Part shown: piece after piece, positions 16,645 to 25,835 of the stretch
Numbering within the stretch: the stretch's first letter is position 1
How the letters are laid out: every line of letters starts with the position of its first letter
Origin: Pseudomonas fluorescens
Lineage (GTDB): Bacteria > Pseudomonadota > Gammaproteobacteria > Pseudomonadales > Pseudomonadaceae
Direction: 5' to 3'
Length of the DNA: 64,000 bases
Assembly: GCF_018614775.1 (NCBI RefSeq)
Contig: NZ_JAGGOF010000014.1
Coordinates: 1 to 64,000, forward strand
Translations under genes and position numbers: made by a program
The notes under the pieces: model-generated
Database searches by the model: none
The model's input: the letters and a program-made list of their open reading frames with translations, nothing else
What the model was told of the DNA's origin: nothing

Positions 16645-17778
16645 ATGGTAGTTAAAGTCCTGGTGGTGGACGATTCGGGGTTTTTCCGCCGTCGCGTCTC
16701 GGAAATTCTTTCGGCGGACACGAGTATCCAGGTTGTCGGTACGGCAACCAATGGCAAAGAAGCAATCGATCAGGCGCTGGCCCTCAAGCCCGACGTGATT
16801 ACCATGGACTACGAGATGCCGATGATGGATGGCATCACGGCCGTGCGCCACATCATGCAGCGCTGCCCGACCCCGGTTTTGATGTTCTCGTCCCTGACCC
16901 ACGAAGGCGCCCGGGTAACCCTCGACGCGCTGGACGCCGGGGCGGTGGATTTCCTGCCGAAGAATTTCGAAGACATTTCGCGCAATCCCGACAAGGTTCG
17001 GCAGTTGCTGTGCGAGAAGGTCCACAGCATTTCCCGCAGTAACCGGCGTGTTGGCGGCTACAGCGCACCGGCGCCCGCAGCGGCTGTAACACCAGGCGCT
17101 GCGCCCGCTGCGAAGACCTCCAGTGGCTTCAACCCGGCCCCGGTGCGCAGTGCCCCGGCACCTGCGCCTGCTCGCTCGGCGCCAGCCAGCGCGTCGTCGC
17201 CGGCACCCAAGCGCAAGGCCTACAAGCTGGTGGCAATCGGCACGTCCACAGGTGGCCCGGTAGCGCTGCAACGGGTCCTGACCCAGTTGCCGGCCAACTT
17301 CCCGGCCCCCATCGTGCTGATCCAGCACATGCCGGCGGCGTTCACCAAAGCGTTCGCCGAGCGCCTCGACAAGCTGTGCAACATCAGCGTCAAGGAAGCC
17401 GAGGATGGCGATATCCTGCGTCCGGGCCTGGCATTGCTGGCGCCGGGCGGCAAACAAATGATGGTCGATGGTCGCGGCGCGGTAAAAATCCTGCCAGGGG
17501 ACGAGCGCTTGAACTACAAGCCGTGCGTGGACATTACCTTCGGTTCTGCGGCCAAGTCCTACGGTGACAAAGTTCTGGCGGTGGTGCTCACCGGCATGGG
17601 CGCCGACGGTCGCGAAGGCGCGCGCCTGCTCAAGCAGGGCGGCAGTGCGATCTGGGCCCAGGACGAAGCCAGCTGCGTGATCTACGGCATGCCGATGGCC
17701 ATCGTCAAAGCCGATCTCGCCGACGCGGTGTATGGGTTGGACGACATCGGCAGGCACCTGATCGAGGCCTGTCTGTAA
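16645..17778 (+). CDS. cheB: protein-glutamate methylesterase CheB
   Basis: CheB removes methyl groups from receptors and deamidates glutamines during adaptation. The 377-residue product has a receiver domain (D9/D10, phosphorylation site D55 in TMDYEMP) and an Ala/Pro/Ser-rich linker (about 135-190). The C-terminal methylesterase carries the catalytic Ser in IGTSTGGP, the His in IQHMPAAF and the Asp in GMGADG. The ATG at 16645 has GGAG 5 bases upstream; an in-frame GTG lies two codons earlier. The stop overlaps the motC start. No cheR is present in the window. Confidence 0.95.
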   Translation: MVVKVLVVDDSGFFRRRVSEILSADTSIQVVGTATNGKEAIDQALALKPDVITMDYEMPMMDGITAVRHIMQRCPTPVLMFSSLTHEGARVTLDALDAGAVDFLPKNFEDISRNPDKVRQLLCEKVHSISRSNRRVGGYSAPAPAAAVTPGAAPAAKTSSGFNPAPVRSAPAPAPARSAPASASSPAPKRKAYKLVAIGTSTGGPVALQRVLTQLPANFPAPIVLIQHMPAAFTKAFAERLDKLCNISVKEAEDGDILRPGLALLAPGGKQMMVDGRGAVKILPGDERLNYKPCVDITFGSAAKSYGDKVLAVVLTGMGADGREGARLLKQGGSAIWAQDEASCVIYGMPMAIVKADLADAVYGLDDIGRHLIEACL

Positions 17779-18518
17779 TGGATGTGCTCAGCCTCATCGG
17801 CATCGTCATGGCGTTCGTCGCCATCATTGGCGGCAATTATCTGGAAGGCGGGCACCTGGGAGCCTTGGCCAACGGCCCGGCGGCCTTGATCGTGCTCGGT
17901 GGCACCGTGGGCGCCGCGTTGCTGCAGTCGCCCATGAGCGCGTTCAAGCGCGCCATGCAGGTGCTGATCTGGATCCTGTTCCCACCACGGGTCGATCTGG
18001 CCGGTGGCATCGACCGAGTGGTTAACTGGAGCCTGACCGCGCGCAAGGAAGGTTTGCTCGGACTGGAAGGGGTGGCCGATGCCGAACCCGACAGTTACTC
18101 GCGCAAAGGCCTGCAATTGCTGGTGGACGGTGCCGAACCGGAAGCCATTCGCAGCATCCTCGAGGTGGATTTCTACACCCAGGAAAGCCGCGACATCGAG
18201 GCGGCCAAGGTGTTCGAAAGCATGGGCGGCTACGCGCCGACCATCGGCATCATCGGCGCGGTAATGGGCCTGATCCACGTGATGGGTAACCTGGCAGATC
18301 CGTCGCAACTGGGCAGCGGCATCGCCGTGGCTTTCGTCGCAACGATCTATGGGGTGGCCAGCGCCAACCTGGTGCTGCTGCCGATTGCCGCCAAGCTAAA
18401 ATCCATCGCCTTGCGCCAATCACGCTATCGCGAAATGTTGCTGGAAGGGATCCTGTCGATCGCCGAAGGTGAAAACCCACGCTCCATTGAGTTGAAGCTC
18501 CAGGGCTTCATGGACTGA
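17778..18518 (+). CDS. motC: flagellar stator protein MotC (MotA family)
   Basis: MotC is the MotA-type subunit of the second Pseudomonas stator, MotCD, which is important for swarming. The 246-residue product has two N-terminal membrane helices, a cytoplasmic loop with the family's charged residues, and two C-terminal helices. These include GIIGAVMGLIHVM and the SGIAVAFVATIYGVASANLVLLP segment with the conserved proline. Its ATG overlaps the cheB stop and motD follows after 15 bases. Confidence 0.94.
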   Translation: MDVLSLIGIVMAFVAIIGGNYLEGGHLGALANGPAALIVLGGTVGAALLQSPMSAFKRAMQVLIWILFPPRVDLAGGIDRVVNWSLTARKEGLLGLEGVADAEPDSYSRKGLQLLVDGAEPEAIRSILEVDFYTQESRDIEAAKVFESMGGYAPTIGIIGAVMGLIHVMGNLADPSQLGSGIAVAFVATIYGVASANLVLLPIAAKLKSIALRQSRYREMLLEGILSIAEGENPRSIELKLQGFMD

Positions 18519-18533
18519 TGGGAGACACGGAAT

Positions 18534-19418
18534 ATGGCCCGTCGCAGGCACACTGAAGAACACGTCAACCATGAACGGTGGCTGGTTTCCTATGCCGACT
18601 TCATCACGCTGCTGTTCGCCTTTTTCGTGGTCATGTATTCGATCTCGTCGGTCAACGAAGGCAAGTACAAAGTCATTTCCGAGGCGCTGATCGGCGTCTT
18701 TACCGACTCCGATCGCGCCCTCAAGCCCATCCCCATCGGCGATGAGCGGCCCAAGAGCACCACACCGGCCCAGCCGTTGGTCAAGGACTCCGAGCAGGTC
18801 GATGCCGGTATCGCCGGCGGCAGCGATCCGTTGAAAAGCATTGCCGACGACATCAGCGCCGCGTTCGGTGACCTGATCAAGTCCAACCAGATGACCGTGC
18901 GGGGCAATGAGTTGTGGGTCGAGATCGAACTCAACTCCAGCCTGCTGTTCGGCAGCGGCGACGCGATGCCCAGCGACATGGCCTTCAACATCATCGACAA
19001 GGTGGCGGCGATCCTGAAGCCGTTCGACAACCCGATCCATGTCGAAGGTTTCACCGACGACCAGCCGATCCGTACGGCGCAGTACCCGACCAACTGGGAA
19101 CTGTCCTCGGCCCGATCGGCGAGCATTGTCCGGATGCTGGCCATGCAGGGCGTGAACCCCGGGCGCCTGGCCTCGGTGGGCTATGGCGAGTTCCAGCCGG
19201 TGGCCAACAACACCACCGCCGAGGGGCGTGCGCGCAACCGTCGTGTGGTGCTGGTGGTGTCGCGTAACCTCGATGTGCGGCGCAGCCTCACCGCTACGGG
19301 TACGGCCAACGCAACGCCGGATGCGGCATTGAAGCGCGCTGGCACACAAACTGCACCGGCTCCGGTCAAGTCGCCGGGACAGCGGAGCGCCGTCAATTCT
19401 CCGTCACCTGCTTTATAA
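18534..19418 (+). CDS. motD: flagellar stator protein MotD (MotB family)
   Basis: MotD is the peptidoglycan-anchored partner of MotC. The 294-residue product has a basic N-terminus, then one transmembrane helix starting SYADFITLLFAFFVVMYSI in which D22 is the expected proton-carrying aspartate. The periplasmic OmpA-like domain (about 130-245) shows VEGFTDDQPI and NRRVVLVV. A low-complexity Ala/Pro/Ser tail follows. Confidence 0.94.
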   Translation: MARRRHTEEHVNHERWLVSYADFITLLFAFFVVMYSISSVNEGKYKVISEALIGVFTDSDRALKPIPIGDERPKSTTPAQPLVKDSEQVDAGIAGGSDPLKSIADDISAAFGDLIKSNQMTVRGNELWVEIELNSSLLFGSGDAMPSDMAFNIIDKVAAILKPFDNPIHVEGFTDDQPIRTAQYPTNWELSSARSASIVRMLAMQGVNPGRLASVGYGEFQPVANNTTAEGRARNRRVVLVVSRNLDVRRSLTATGTANATPDAALKRAGTQTAPAPVKSPGQRSAVNSPSPAL

Positions 19419-19467
19419 CCGAGCTATTTCTCGGTCGAGCCTGTTTCGGCCGGGAGGAACGATCTGA

Positions 19468-20259
19468 ATGAGAGTCTGGGCAGTCGCCAATCAAAAAGGT
19501 GGTGTGGGCAAAACCACATCTTCCATCGCTTTAGCCGGGTTGCTGGCCGAGGCGGGCAAGCGCGTGGTCATCGTCGATCTGGACCCCCACGGCTCGATGA
19601 CCAGCTATTTTGGCTACGACCCCGATAGCCTGGAGCACAGCAACTTCGACCTGTTCCTGCACAAGGGCACCGTGCCCGAAGGCCTGCCCGGGCAGTTGCT
19701 GCTGTCGACCAGCCACGAAGGGATTTCCCTGTTGCCCTCCAGTACTGCCCTGGCGACCCTGGAGCGCCAGTCGCCCGGCCAGAGTGGCCTGGGCCTGGTG
19801 ATCGCCAAGAGTCTGGCGCAGCTGTGGCAGGATTTCGATTACGCGATCATCGACAGCCCGCCGCTGCTGGGTTTGTTGATGGTCAATGCCCTGGCCGCGA
19901 GCCAGCAGTTGGTGATCCCGGTGCAGACCGAGCATTTGGCGGTCAAGGGCCTGGAGCGCATGGTCAATACCCTGGCGATGGTCAACCGTTCACGCAAGCA
20001 AACGCTGGCGTTCAACATCGTGCCGACCCTGTTCGACCGCCGGACCCAGGCCTCCCTGGGGACGTTGCGTGTCCTGCGGGACAAGTACCCGGATGACATC
20101 TGGCAAGGCTACATCCCTATCGATACGCGCTTGCGGGATGCCAGCCGCGTCGGTGTGACCCCGTCGCAGTTCGATGGCAAGAGTCGTGGCGTGCTGGCCT
20201 ACCGGGCGTTGCTCAAGCACCTGCTGGCCCAGCAGCTCGTTTCACAGCAGGTGGCTTAA
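19468..20259 (+). CDS. parC: ParA-like ATPase ParC for chemotaxis array placement
   Basis: The 263-residue product has the ParA Walker A motif NQKGGVGKTTSSIALAGLLA, the A' motif VDLDPHGSMTSYFGY and the Walker B region AIIDSPPLLGLL. In Vibrio and Pseudomonas, ParC recruits chemotaxis arrays to the pole together with ParP. It is encoded between motD and parP, which separates it from a chromosome-partition ParA. A GGGAGGA ribosome site precedes the ATG. Confidence 0.9.
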   Translation: MRVWAVANQKGGVGKTTSSIALAGLLAEAGKRVVIVDLDPHGSMTSYFGYDPDSLEHSNFDLFLHKGTVPEGLPGQLLLSTSHEGISLLPSSTALATLERQSPGQSGLGLVIAKSLAQLWQDFDYAIIDSPPLLGLLMVNALAASQQLVIPVQTEHLAVKGLERMVNTLAMVNRSRKQTLAFNIVPTLFDRRTQASLGTLRVLRDKYPDDIWQGYIPIDTRLRDASRVGVTPSQFDGKSRGVLAYRALLKHLLAQQLVSQQVA

Positions 20260-20299
20260 GGTGACGAGCTTTCCCACCCTTGCGTTCGCCTGCGAGCGC

Positions 20300-20327
20300 T
20301 CAAGTCCTACCGTGTTCATGCCGATAA
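20300..20327 (+). promoter_or_regulatory. FliA (sigma-28) type promoter of parP
   Basis: TCAAG, 15 bases, then GCCGATAA in the 93-base gap between parC and parP. The -10 match is perfect and the spacing is one base above the strict E. coli form. Transcription would start about 17 bases before the parP ATG. It suggests that parP, and perhaps cheW, can be expressed late with FliA independently of the upstream genes. Confidence 0.65.
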
Positions 20328-20352
20328 CCTTTTCAAGTGGCGGACTTTTCCA

Positions 20353-21225
20353 ATGAACCGCCCGATAAAGACCACCTCGCGTCCGCAACTGGCCTTGCAG
20401 TCCTACCTGGACGGGCTGTTGCAGGAAGCGACCGAAGAACTGCCACCGCAGCCAGGCGTGATCGAGGCGTTGCCCGAGCCCGTCGAAGCCGAAGCGGTGC
20501 TGGATGAATTCCAAGCGGCCGTGCTCGAAGAGCAGGCCCGTGATGCACGCACCTCAGTGGTTGCCGCAGCGGCCGAGGCACCGTTCGTCAAGCCGCAAGT
20601 GAAGGTCATGGACGCACCCGCGCCGATCCTGGCGCCGGTGTCGACGGTTGCACCGCTGTTGCAGGGCCTGGTGACGCCGGTGGTGGAAGTCCACCTGCCG
20701 CCAAGCAGCCCGCCACCGCCGGAGCCGACCGATGATCGTCCGAACTGGGCCGCTGAGCCGTTCGAGTGTCTGTTGTTCGATGTGGCCGGGTTGACCCTGG
20801 CAGTGCCCTTGGTGTGCCTGGGGTCGATTTACTCCCTGGCCGGGCAGGAACTGACGCCGTTGTTCGGCCAGCCGGAATGGTTCCTTGGGATCCTGCCGAG
20901 CCAGGCCGGCAACCTGAAGGTGCTGGATACTGCGCGCTGGGTAATGCCGGACCGTTATCGCGATGATTTTCGCCAGGGCCTGCAGTACGTGATTTCGGTG
21001 CAAGGCTACGAGTGGGGGCTGGCGGTGCATCAGGTCAGCCGTTCGCTGCGCCTGGACCCGAACGAGATCAAATGGCGCAGCCATCGAGGACAACGGCCAT
21101 GGCTGGCTGGTACGGTGATCGAACACATGTGCGCCTTGCTGGACGTTTCCGAGTTGGCGGAGCTGATCGCCAGCGGCGGGGCAAAACACCTGGGCGGCAG
21201 CAAGCCGGTCCAGAAACCGAAATAA
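20353..21225 (+). CDS. parP: CheW-domain array protein ParP
   Basis: The 290-residue product has a proline-rich acidic N-terminal half (about 1-135) and a C-terminal CheW-like domain (about 136-275, FECLLFDVAGLTLAVPLVCLGSIYSL). In other gamma-proteobacteria ParP binds ParC and the CheA LID region and keeps arrays at the pole. The location directly after parC and before cheW fits. The N-terminal half is poorly conserved and unassigned. Confidence 0.88.
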   Translation: MNRPIKTTSRPQLALQSYLDGLLQEATEELPPQPGVIEALPEPVEAEAVLDEFQAAVLEEQARDARTSVVAAAAEAPFVKPQVKVMDAPAPILAPVSTVAPLLQGLVTPVVEVHLPPSSPPPPEPTDDRPNWAAEPFECLLFDVAGLTLAVPLVCLGSIYSLAGQELTPLFGQPEWFLGILPSQAGNLKVLDTARWVMPDRYRDDFRQGLQYVISVQGYEWGLAVHQVSRSLRLDPNEIKWRSHRGQRPWLAGTVIEHMCALLDVSELAELIASGGAKHLGGSKPVQKPK

Positions 21226-21265
21226 CACAAACGGCTGCGCACAGCGTCGCCGGACAGAACACACG

Positions 21266-21283
21266 CCGCCACAGGCGGTTTTT
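21266..21283 (+). terminator. weak intrinsic terminator or attenuator between parP and cheW
   Basis: CCGCC-aca-GGCGG followed by TTTTT. The stem is only 5 bp with a three-base loop, and it ends 15 bases before the cheW ATG. It may reduce read-through from the parP promoter into cheW, or be a chance structure close to the ribosome site. Confidence 0.35.
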
Positions 21284-21297
21284 CGAGGGGTCAGGGT

Positions 21298-21783
21298 ATG
21301 AATGATAAGGCGTCGTCTCTCAAGGGTTCCGAAGATCCGATTTTGCAATGGGTGACCTTCAAGCTCGATAACGAAACCTACGGCATCAACGTGATGCGCG
21401 TTCAGGAAGTGCTGCGCTATACCGAGATCGCCCCGGTTCCGGGTGCACCCAGCTACGTGCTGGGCATCATCAACCTGCGCGGCAACGTGGTCACGGTGAT
21501 CGACACCCGCCAGCGTTTCGGCCTGAGCTCCACCGAGGTCAACGACAACACCCGTATCGTGATCATCGAGGCCGACAAGCAAGTGGTCGGTATCCTCGTC
21601 GACAGCGTCGCCGAGGTGGTTTACTTGCGTCAGTCGGAAATCGAAACCGCGCCTAACGTCGGTAACGAAGAATCGGCCAAGTTCATCCAGGGCGTCTGCA
21701 ACAAGAACAACGAGTTGCTGATCCTGGTCGAGCTGGAAAAAATGATGAGCGAAGAAGAGTGGTCGGAACTGGAGAGTATCTGA
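21298..21783 (+). CDS. cheW: chemotaxis coupling protein CheW
   Basis: CheW links receptors to CheA. The 161-residue single CheW domain has the typical segments QWVTFKLDNETYGINVMRVQEV, GAPSYVLGIINLRGNVVTVID and VGILVDSVAEV. The family length is normal. GAGGGG lies upstream of the ATG. The next gene starts one base after the stop. Confidence 0.96.
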   Translation: MNDKASSLKGSEDPILQWVTFKLDNETYGINVMRVQEVLRYTEIAPVPGAPSYVLGIINLRGNVVTVIDTRQRFGLSSTEVNDNTRIVIIEADKQVVGILVDSVAEVVYLRQSEIETAPNVGNEESAKFIQGVCNKNNELLILVELEKMMSEEEWSELESI

Positions 21784-21784
21784 T

Positions 21785-22180
21785 TTGATTCTTGAGGTAG
21801 CAGTCATTGTCCTGTTCCTTTTCTGGGCAGGCACGCTGGCGATGTTCGTGGCGTATGTGCGCGACCAGCGGCAAGTTGCCGCTCAGCAGGCCCAAGGCGA
21901 TGCGCTGCGCGATCAGCGCATCAAGGAACTGGCCAAGCGCGTCGACGACTATCAGAACGGCACCGTGCGCATGGGCGAAGCGCTCCATGAGCTGCGTGCC
22001 GTGGTCGGGCCGTTGCCGGACAAACTCGCCCAGCTGGAGCAGCGCGATCCTTCCACCCTGTCCTTCGCCCAGGCCGCCCGCCTGGTCGGCATGGGCGCCA
22101 GCGTCGACGAATTGACCCAAGCCTGCGGCCTGACCCAGGCCGAGGCGGAGTTGATGAGCAAGTTGCATAAGGGCGGTTGA
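21785..22180 (+). CDS. DUF2802 family membrane protein
   Basis: The 131-residue product starts with TTG, the only start codon near the N-terminus, one base after the cheW stop. It has one N-terminal transmembrane helix (about 4-26), a coiled-coil-like stretch (about 30-70) and a C-terminal helix-turn-helix-like segment (SFAQAARLVGMGASVDELTQACGLTQAEAELMSKLH). This layout matches DUF2802, which usually follows cheW in Pseudomonas. Its function is unknown; the operon position suggests a motility role. Confidence 0.85.
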   Translation: MILEVAVIVLFLFWAGTLAMFVAYVRDQRQVAAQQAQGDALRDQRIKELAKRVDDYQNGTVRMGEALHELRAVVGPLPDKLAQLEQRDPSTLSFAQAARLVGMGASVDELTQACGLTQAEAELMSKLHKGG

Positions 22181-22222
22181 GCGTTTCAGAGTCAGCTAGT
22201 CAAGGATCAAGCGACGCAACAC

Positions 22223-22315
22223 CTGTGGGAGCAAAGCTTGCTCGCGATAGCGGCAGACCAGCCAATATGGTCGTCGACTGTCTGTGCCAATCGCGAGCAA
22301 GCTATGCTCCCACAG
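22223..22315. repeat. REPIN (paired inverted REP)
   Basis: CTGTGGGAGCAAAGCTTGCTCGCGAT and its near-perfect inverse ATCGCGAGCAAGCTATGCTCCCACAG flank a spacer of about 40 bases. The element lies between two convergent genes, DUF2802 and the FlhB-like gene. It could act as a terminator or be a mobile RAYT-dependent repeat. Confidence 0.85.
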
Positions 22316-22344
22316 GCGCCCTGACCACAGTCATGCAAGTGGTC

Positions 22345-22674
22345 TCAGTAATCGTCCCCACGCTCAGTCACATCTTTCTCGATACTCGGCGCGTTCGGGT
22401 CGTAGCCCTTGGGGAATTTGCCTTTCAGGTTCCAGGCAAACGCGATGATCTCGGCGATCGTGCGGTACAACTCCTCCGGAATGCTGTCGCCCAATTCCAG
22501 CCTGGCGAGCAGTTTCACCAACTCGGCGTTTTCATAGATCGGCACTTCGCTGTCCCGGGCGATCCGCAGGATCTCCTCGGCCAGGGCTTCGTCGCCCTTG
22601 GCGGTGAGGGTCGGGGCGTGGTGGCCGTCGTATTTGAGGGCGATGGCCTGGCGCGGTTCGGTGTGGGTTGTCAT
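22345..22674 (-). CDS. stand-alone FlhB C-terminal switch-domain protein
   Basis: The 109-residue product aligns with the part of FlhB that remains after autocleavage: AIALKYDGHHAPTLTAKGDE matches AVALKYDPEKGNAPVLLAKGSD of the flhB gene in this window. The correspondence continues through IPEELYRTIAEIIAFAW. The NPTH motif and all membrane helices are absent. The ATG overlaps the stop of the FliK-like gene (ATGA), so the pair is coupled. Bacillus subtilis has a similar YlqG/YlqH pair. The likely role is modulation of flagellar export specificity, but this is inference. Confidence 0.85.
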   Translation of the reverse strand: MTTHTEPRQAIALKYDGHHAPTLTAKGDEALAEEILRIARDSEVPIYENAELVKLLARLELGDSIPEELYRTIAEIIAFAWNLKGKFPKGYDPNAPSIEKDVTERGDDY

Positions 22675-24242
22675 GCGGTTTCGTCCACCCAGCGTTGTTC
22701 CAGGCGAGTCTTGGGTCCCTGGGGCGGGATGCCGAGGTGGCAGTCAAGGTCGCCGACGTTCAGTCCGCAGGTCACGAGGCGCTCACGCAGTGCCGTGAGG
22801 TTGCTTTCGATCAGGTTCGCGGTGTAGGGCCGTAGCGCCCATAACTGGCTCGACAGGCTGCCGCTGAGCAACTGGGCCTGAATCTGCAGCGGCCCCAGTG
22901 GCTCCATGTCGAACGCAAGTTCAACTCGCCAGAGTTGCTGTTTCGGCTCATGTTCTTCCCGGCGCTCGTTGGGTTGCTCCCGAGGCGGCGTTTCCTCGCG
23001 CTGGAGCTTGACCTGCAGCGGCACGATGTCCTGCAGGTTGCGCATTGGGATCTCCAGTTGCCAGGTACTCATCAGTCGACCGTCGTCGGTCAGGCCCGTC
23101 TGTTCCAGACTCGACAACTGATGGCTTTGCAGGCGCGACACGGCGGCGGCGGCCAGGCGCAACAGGTGTTCCAGGTCGCCGTCTTCGTCCTGTTCTTTCA
23201 ACAGCCGCGAGGGCAACGGAAAACTGGTGGGTTGCGGCTTGGCGCTGACCTGGCCGAGCATCCCCAAGGCGCTGCGCACAAAGCTGGGCAGGGCCTGGGC
23301 CAGGGTGTTGGCGGCGATGATGGCACCGAGATTGGTGGAGGCGGGCAGGGCCGGTGTCAGTTGGGCGATCAACTTCAGCAGGTCGCCTTTGAGGTCCGCT
23401 GCCTGCCCCGGCGGTTGCCCGGCGAGCAGTTTGCTTTCCAGGAACACCCCGCTGGCTGCCATGGCCTGGGCCAGCCCTTTGGGCGTACTCAATTGCTGGA
23501 CATCCGGCAGGCCCGCCAACAGGCGCGTCACGGCGGCACGCAGCTCAGTGCCGGTATCGTCGGTGACGGGAAGGTTCTGCAGGACACTGATCAGGCTGTC
23601 CAGCGAGCCTTGGCGACTCACCTGGGTGACCAGTTGCTGGCTCACCGCCAATTGCTCCTGGCGGTTGCTCAAGGGGACGAATTTCAACGACTGGGCATCT
23701 TGCACCTGGGCGCTCAACAGCGTGCCGATACGCAGCGGCTGCGGGCTGTCGATGTCCAAGGTGGCGCCGGCCTGGGCTGTATTCACCAGGCTCACCAGCG
23801 ACCGATACACCGCCGGCTGCCCCGGCACTTGCGGCAACGGCTGGCTGGTCAGCACCTTGCCTTGCAACAGGGTGCCAACCGGTATCTGCGTGGTATCGAT
23901 TCGAGTGAGGGTGGCGACGCTGGAGGCAATTGCCTGCTGCACGGTAATCGCCAGGTTACTCGCTGACGGCTGGGTCACCGCCAGGCTGGTGCCCTGCGGC
24001 AGCGGCTGGGTGCTGGTGGCCTGCACCGTGGTCTGGCGGCCGCTCTCCAGGGTGACTTTGAGCAACAGCTGGAAAGTCTGGTCGGCCTGCTTGAGCGAAA
24101 GCACTTCGGCACTGGCCGTCTGGCCTGCACCGATCAGGCCTTCGGCGGGTGTCAGTAGTTTGAGCAGCTCGCCACTGACCACCGGCGCACGCGTCGTCGC
24201 TGGGGTCTGGGGCAGCGGCAGGATGTTCATGTCGCCTGTCAT
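22671..24242 (-). CDS. FliK-like hook-length control family protein
   Basis: The 523-residue product has a long Gln/Leu/Thr-rich N-terminal part typical of molecular rulers. Its C-terminal hook-length domain (about 395-500) shows WRVELAFDMEPLGPLQIQAQL and LRERLVTCGLNVGDLDCHLG. The usual fliK of Pseudomonas lies upstream of fliL, outside this window, so this is probably a second FliK-type protein. Start choice is uncertain: ATG at 24242 (MTGD-) or 24230 (MNIL-); the frame is open to 24461. It is followed by the FlhB-domain gene with a 4-base overlap. Confidence 0.8.
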   Translation of the reverse strand: MTGDMNILPLPQTPATTRAPVVSGELLKLLTPAEGLIGAGQTASAEVLSLKQADQTFQLLLKVTLESGRQTTVQATSTQPLPQGTSLAVTQPSASNLAITVQQAIASSVATLTRIDTTQIPVGTLLQGKVLTSQPLPQVPGQPAVYRSLVSLVNTAQAGATLDIDSPQPLRIGTLLSAQVQDAQSLKFVPLSNRQEQLAVSQQLVTQVSRQGSLDSLISVLQNLPVTDDTGTELRAAVTRLLAGLPDVQQLSTPKGLAQAMAASGVFLESKLLAGQPPGQAADLKGDLLKLIAQLTPALPASTNLGAIIAANTLAQALPSFVRSALGMLGQVSAKPQPTSFPLPSRLLKEQDEDGDLEHLLRLAAAAVSRLQSHQLSSLEQTGLTDDGRLMSTWQLEIPMRNLQDIVPLQVKLQREETPPREQPNERREEHEPKQQLWRVELAFDMEPLGPLQIQAQLLSGSLSSQLWALRPYTANLIESNLTALRERLVTCGLNVGDLDCHLGIPPQGPKTRLEQRWVDETA

Positions 24243-24294
24243 CTGCGGTCTTACCTGAGGAAAATAAGCCCTCTTTAGAGTAGGGCACGGCATG

Positions 24295-24300
24295 TATAAT
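24295..24300 (+). promoter_or_regulatory. possible -10 element upstream of ccmA
   Basis: A perfect TATAAT lies about 140 bases before ccmA, inside a small inverted repeat (GGCAT-gtata-ATGCC). The best -35 candidate, TTTAGA, has short spacing (15 bases). The 198-base gap between the divergent FliK-like gene and ccmA shows no other clear elements. Confidence 0.3.
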
Positions 24301-24440
24301 GCCGCCCGTCTTACAGGGAGTGGCGAAAACCTTGCAATTGTTTGACGTAGCTCTGTGGAACAGGCCGTCAATGCATCTATGCTGCATCTCTTTAACGGCC
24401 ACTGCACCGCCGACTTGAACCGTATAAGGCCCGCGATCCC

Positions 24441-25076
24441 TTGACCAGTCCTCTCCTGCAAACCGTCGGCCTCGCCTGTGAGCGAGACTTGCGGCTGCTT
24501 TTCGAAGATCTCGAGCTGAAACTCTCGCCTGGCGATATGGTGCAGGTCAGTGGCCCCAACGGCAGCGGCAAGACCAGCCTGTTACGGCTGCTGGCGGGGT
24601 TGATGCAGCCGACTGCCGGCCAGGTGCTGCTCAACGGTCAATCCTTACAGGACCAGCGCAGCGAACTGGCGCGCAACCTGCTCTGGATCGGCCACGCCGC
24701 CGGTATCAAGGACCTGCTCACGCCGGAAGAAAACCTCAGCTGGCTCTGCGCACTGCATCGACCGGCCGAGCGCGAGGCGATCTGGCAGGCGCTGGCGACG
24801 GTGGGCTTGCGCGGCTTCGAAGACGTGCCGTGCCATACCTTGTCCGCCGGCCAGCAGCGCCGGGTGGCCCTGGCCCGCTTGTACCTGGACAGCCCGCCGC
24901 TGTGGATTCTCGACGAGCCCTTTACCGCCCTGGACAAGCAGGGTGTGGCGCAGCTCGAGGAACACCTGGCCCGGCACTGCGAGCGCGGCGGCATGGTTGT
25001 CTTGACTACCCACCACACGCTGGCGCGGATGCCGTCCGGTTATCGCAGCATCGATCTGGGGAACTGGGCGGTATGA
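24441..25076 (+). CDS. ccmA: heme exporter ATPase CcmA
   Basis: CcmA is the ATPase of the CcmABCD complex, which releases holo-CcmE during cytochrome c maturation. The 211-residue product has Walker [17 protein letters not shown], signature [14 protein letters not shown] and Walker [13 protein letters not shown]. Translation appears to start at TTG (TSPLLQT-); no ATG gives a plausible N-terminus. The ribosome site is weak. The stop overlaps the ccmB ATG. Confidence 0.95.
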   Translation: MTSPLLQTVGLACERDLRLLFEDLELKLSPGDMVQVSGPNGSGKTSLLRLLAGLMQPTAGQVLLNGQSLQDQRSELARNLLWIGHAAGIKDLLTPEENLSWLCALHRPAEREAIWQALATVGLRGFEDVPCHTLSAGQQRRVALARLYLDSPPLWILDEPFTALDKQGVAQLEEHLARHCERGGMVVLTTHHTLARMPSGYRSIDLGNWAV

Positions 25077-25741
25077 GCGTGTTTGGCTTATTACTGGCCC
25101 GCGAGGCGCGCCTGCTGTTCCGCCGTCCGGCCGAGTTGGCCAACCCGTTGGTGTTCTTCGCGATCGTCATCGCGCTGTTCCCGCTGGCGGTCGGACCGGA
25201 GACTCAATTGTTGCAAACCTTGTCGCCAGGACTGGTCTGGGTCGCGGCACTTTTGTCGGTCCTGCTCTCGCTGGACGGGCTTTTCCGCAGTGATTTCGAA
25301 GACGGTTCCCTGGAACAGTGGGTCCTTTCGTCGCACCCCCTGGCCCTTCTGGTTTTAGCCAAGGTACTGGCACACTGGGTTTTTTCCGGGTTGGCGCTGG
25401 TGCTGCTCTCACCGCTGCTGGCCATGATGCTGGGCTTGCCCGCCGCCTGCATGCCGGTGCTGCTGGTATCGCTGCTGTTGGGGACGCCGGTGCTGAGCCT
25501 GCTCGGTGCGGTAGGCGCGGCATTGACGGTGGGCTTGAAACGCGGCGGCTTGCTATTGGCGTTGCTGATCCTGCCGTTGTATATCCCGGTGTTGATCCTC
25601 GGCAGTGGCGCCTTGCAAGCCGCATTGCAGGGCATGCCGGCGACCGGTTATCTGCTCTGGCTGGGTAGCCTGACCGCCCTGGCGATAACCCTTACACCCT
25701 TTGCAATAGCCGCTGGCCTGAAGATCAGCGTCGGCGAATAA
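25073..25741 (+). CDS. ccmB: heme exporter membrane protein CcmB
   Basis: CcmB is the membrane partner of CcmA. The 222-residue product has six hydrophobic segments and the conserved [19 protein letters not shown] stretch after the second. ATGA overlap with ccmA indicates coupling. A gap of about 95 bases separates it from ccmC. Confidence 0.95.
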   Translation: MSVFGLLLAREARLLFRRPAELANPLVFFAIVIALFPLAVGPETQLLQTLSPGLVWVAALLSVLLSLDGLFRSDFEDGSLEQWVLSSHPLALLVLAKVLAHWVFSGLALVLLSPLLAMMLGLPAACMPVLLVSLLLGTPVLSLLGAVGAALTVGLKRGGLLLALLILPLYIPVLILGSGALQAALQGMPATGYLLWLGSLTALAITLTPFAIAAGLKISVGE

Positions 25742-25835
25742 TAATGAGGCCTGGTCAAAAACTGACCACTTCCCTGGAAGTAAAGGCCGCCCCGGCGGTT
25801 CGTGATGACGAGCCGCAACCGTGATGGAAACAGCA

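Noticed and set aside
14788..17757. 989-codon open frame on the minus strand
   Set aside because: It lies exactly opposite cheA and cheB. The product is His/Arg/Gly-rich without domains, a known effect of high GC3 genes on the antisense frame.
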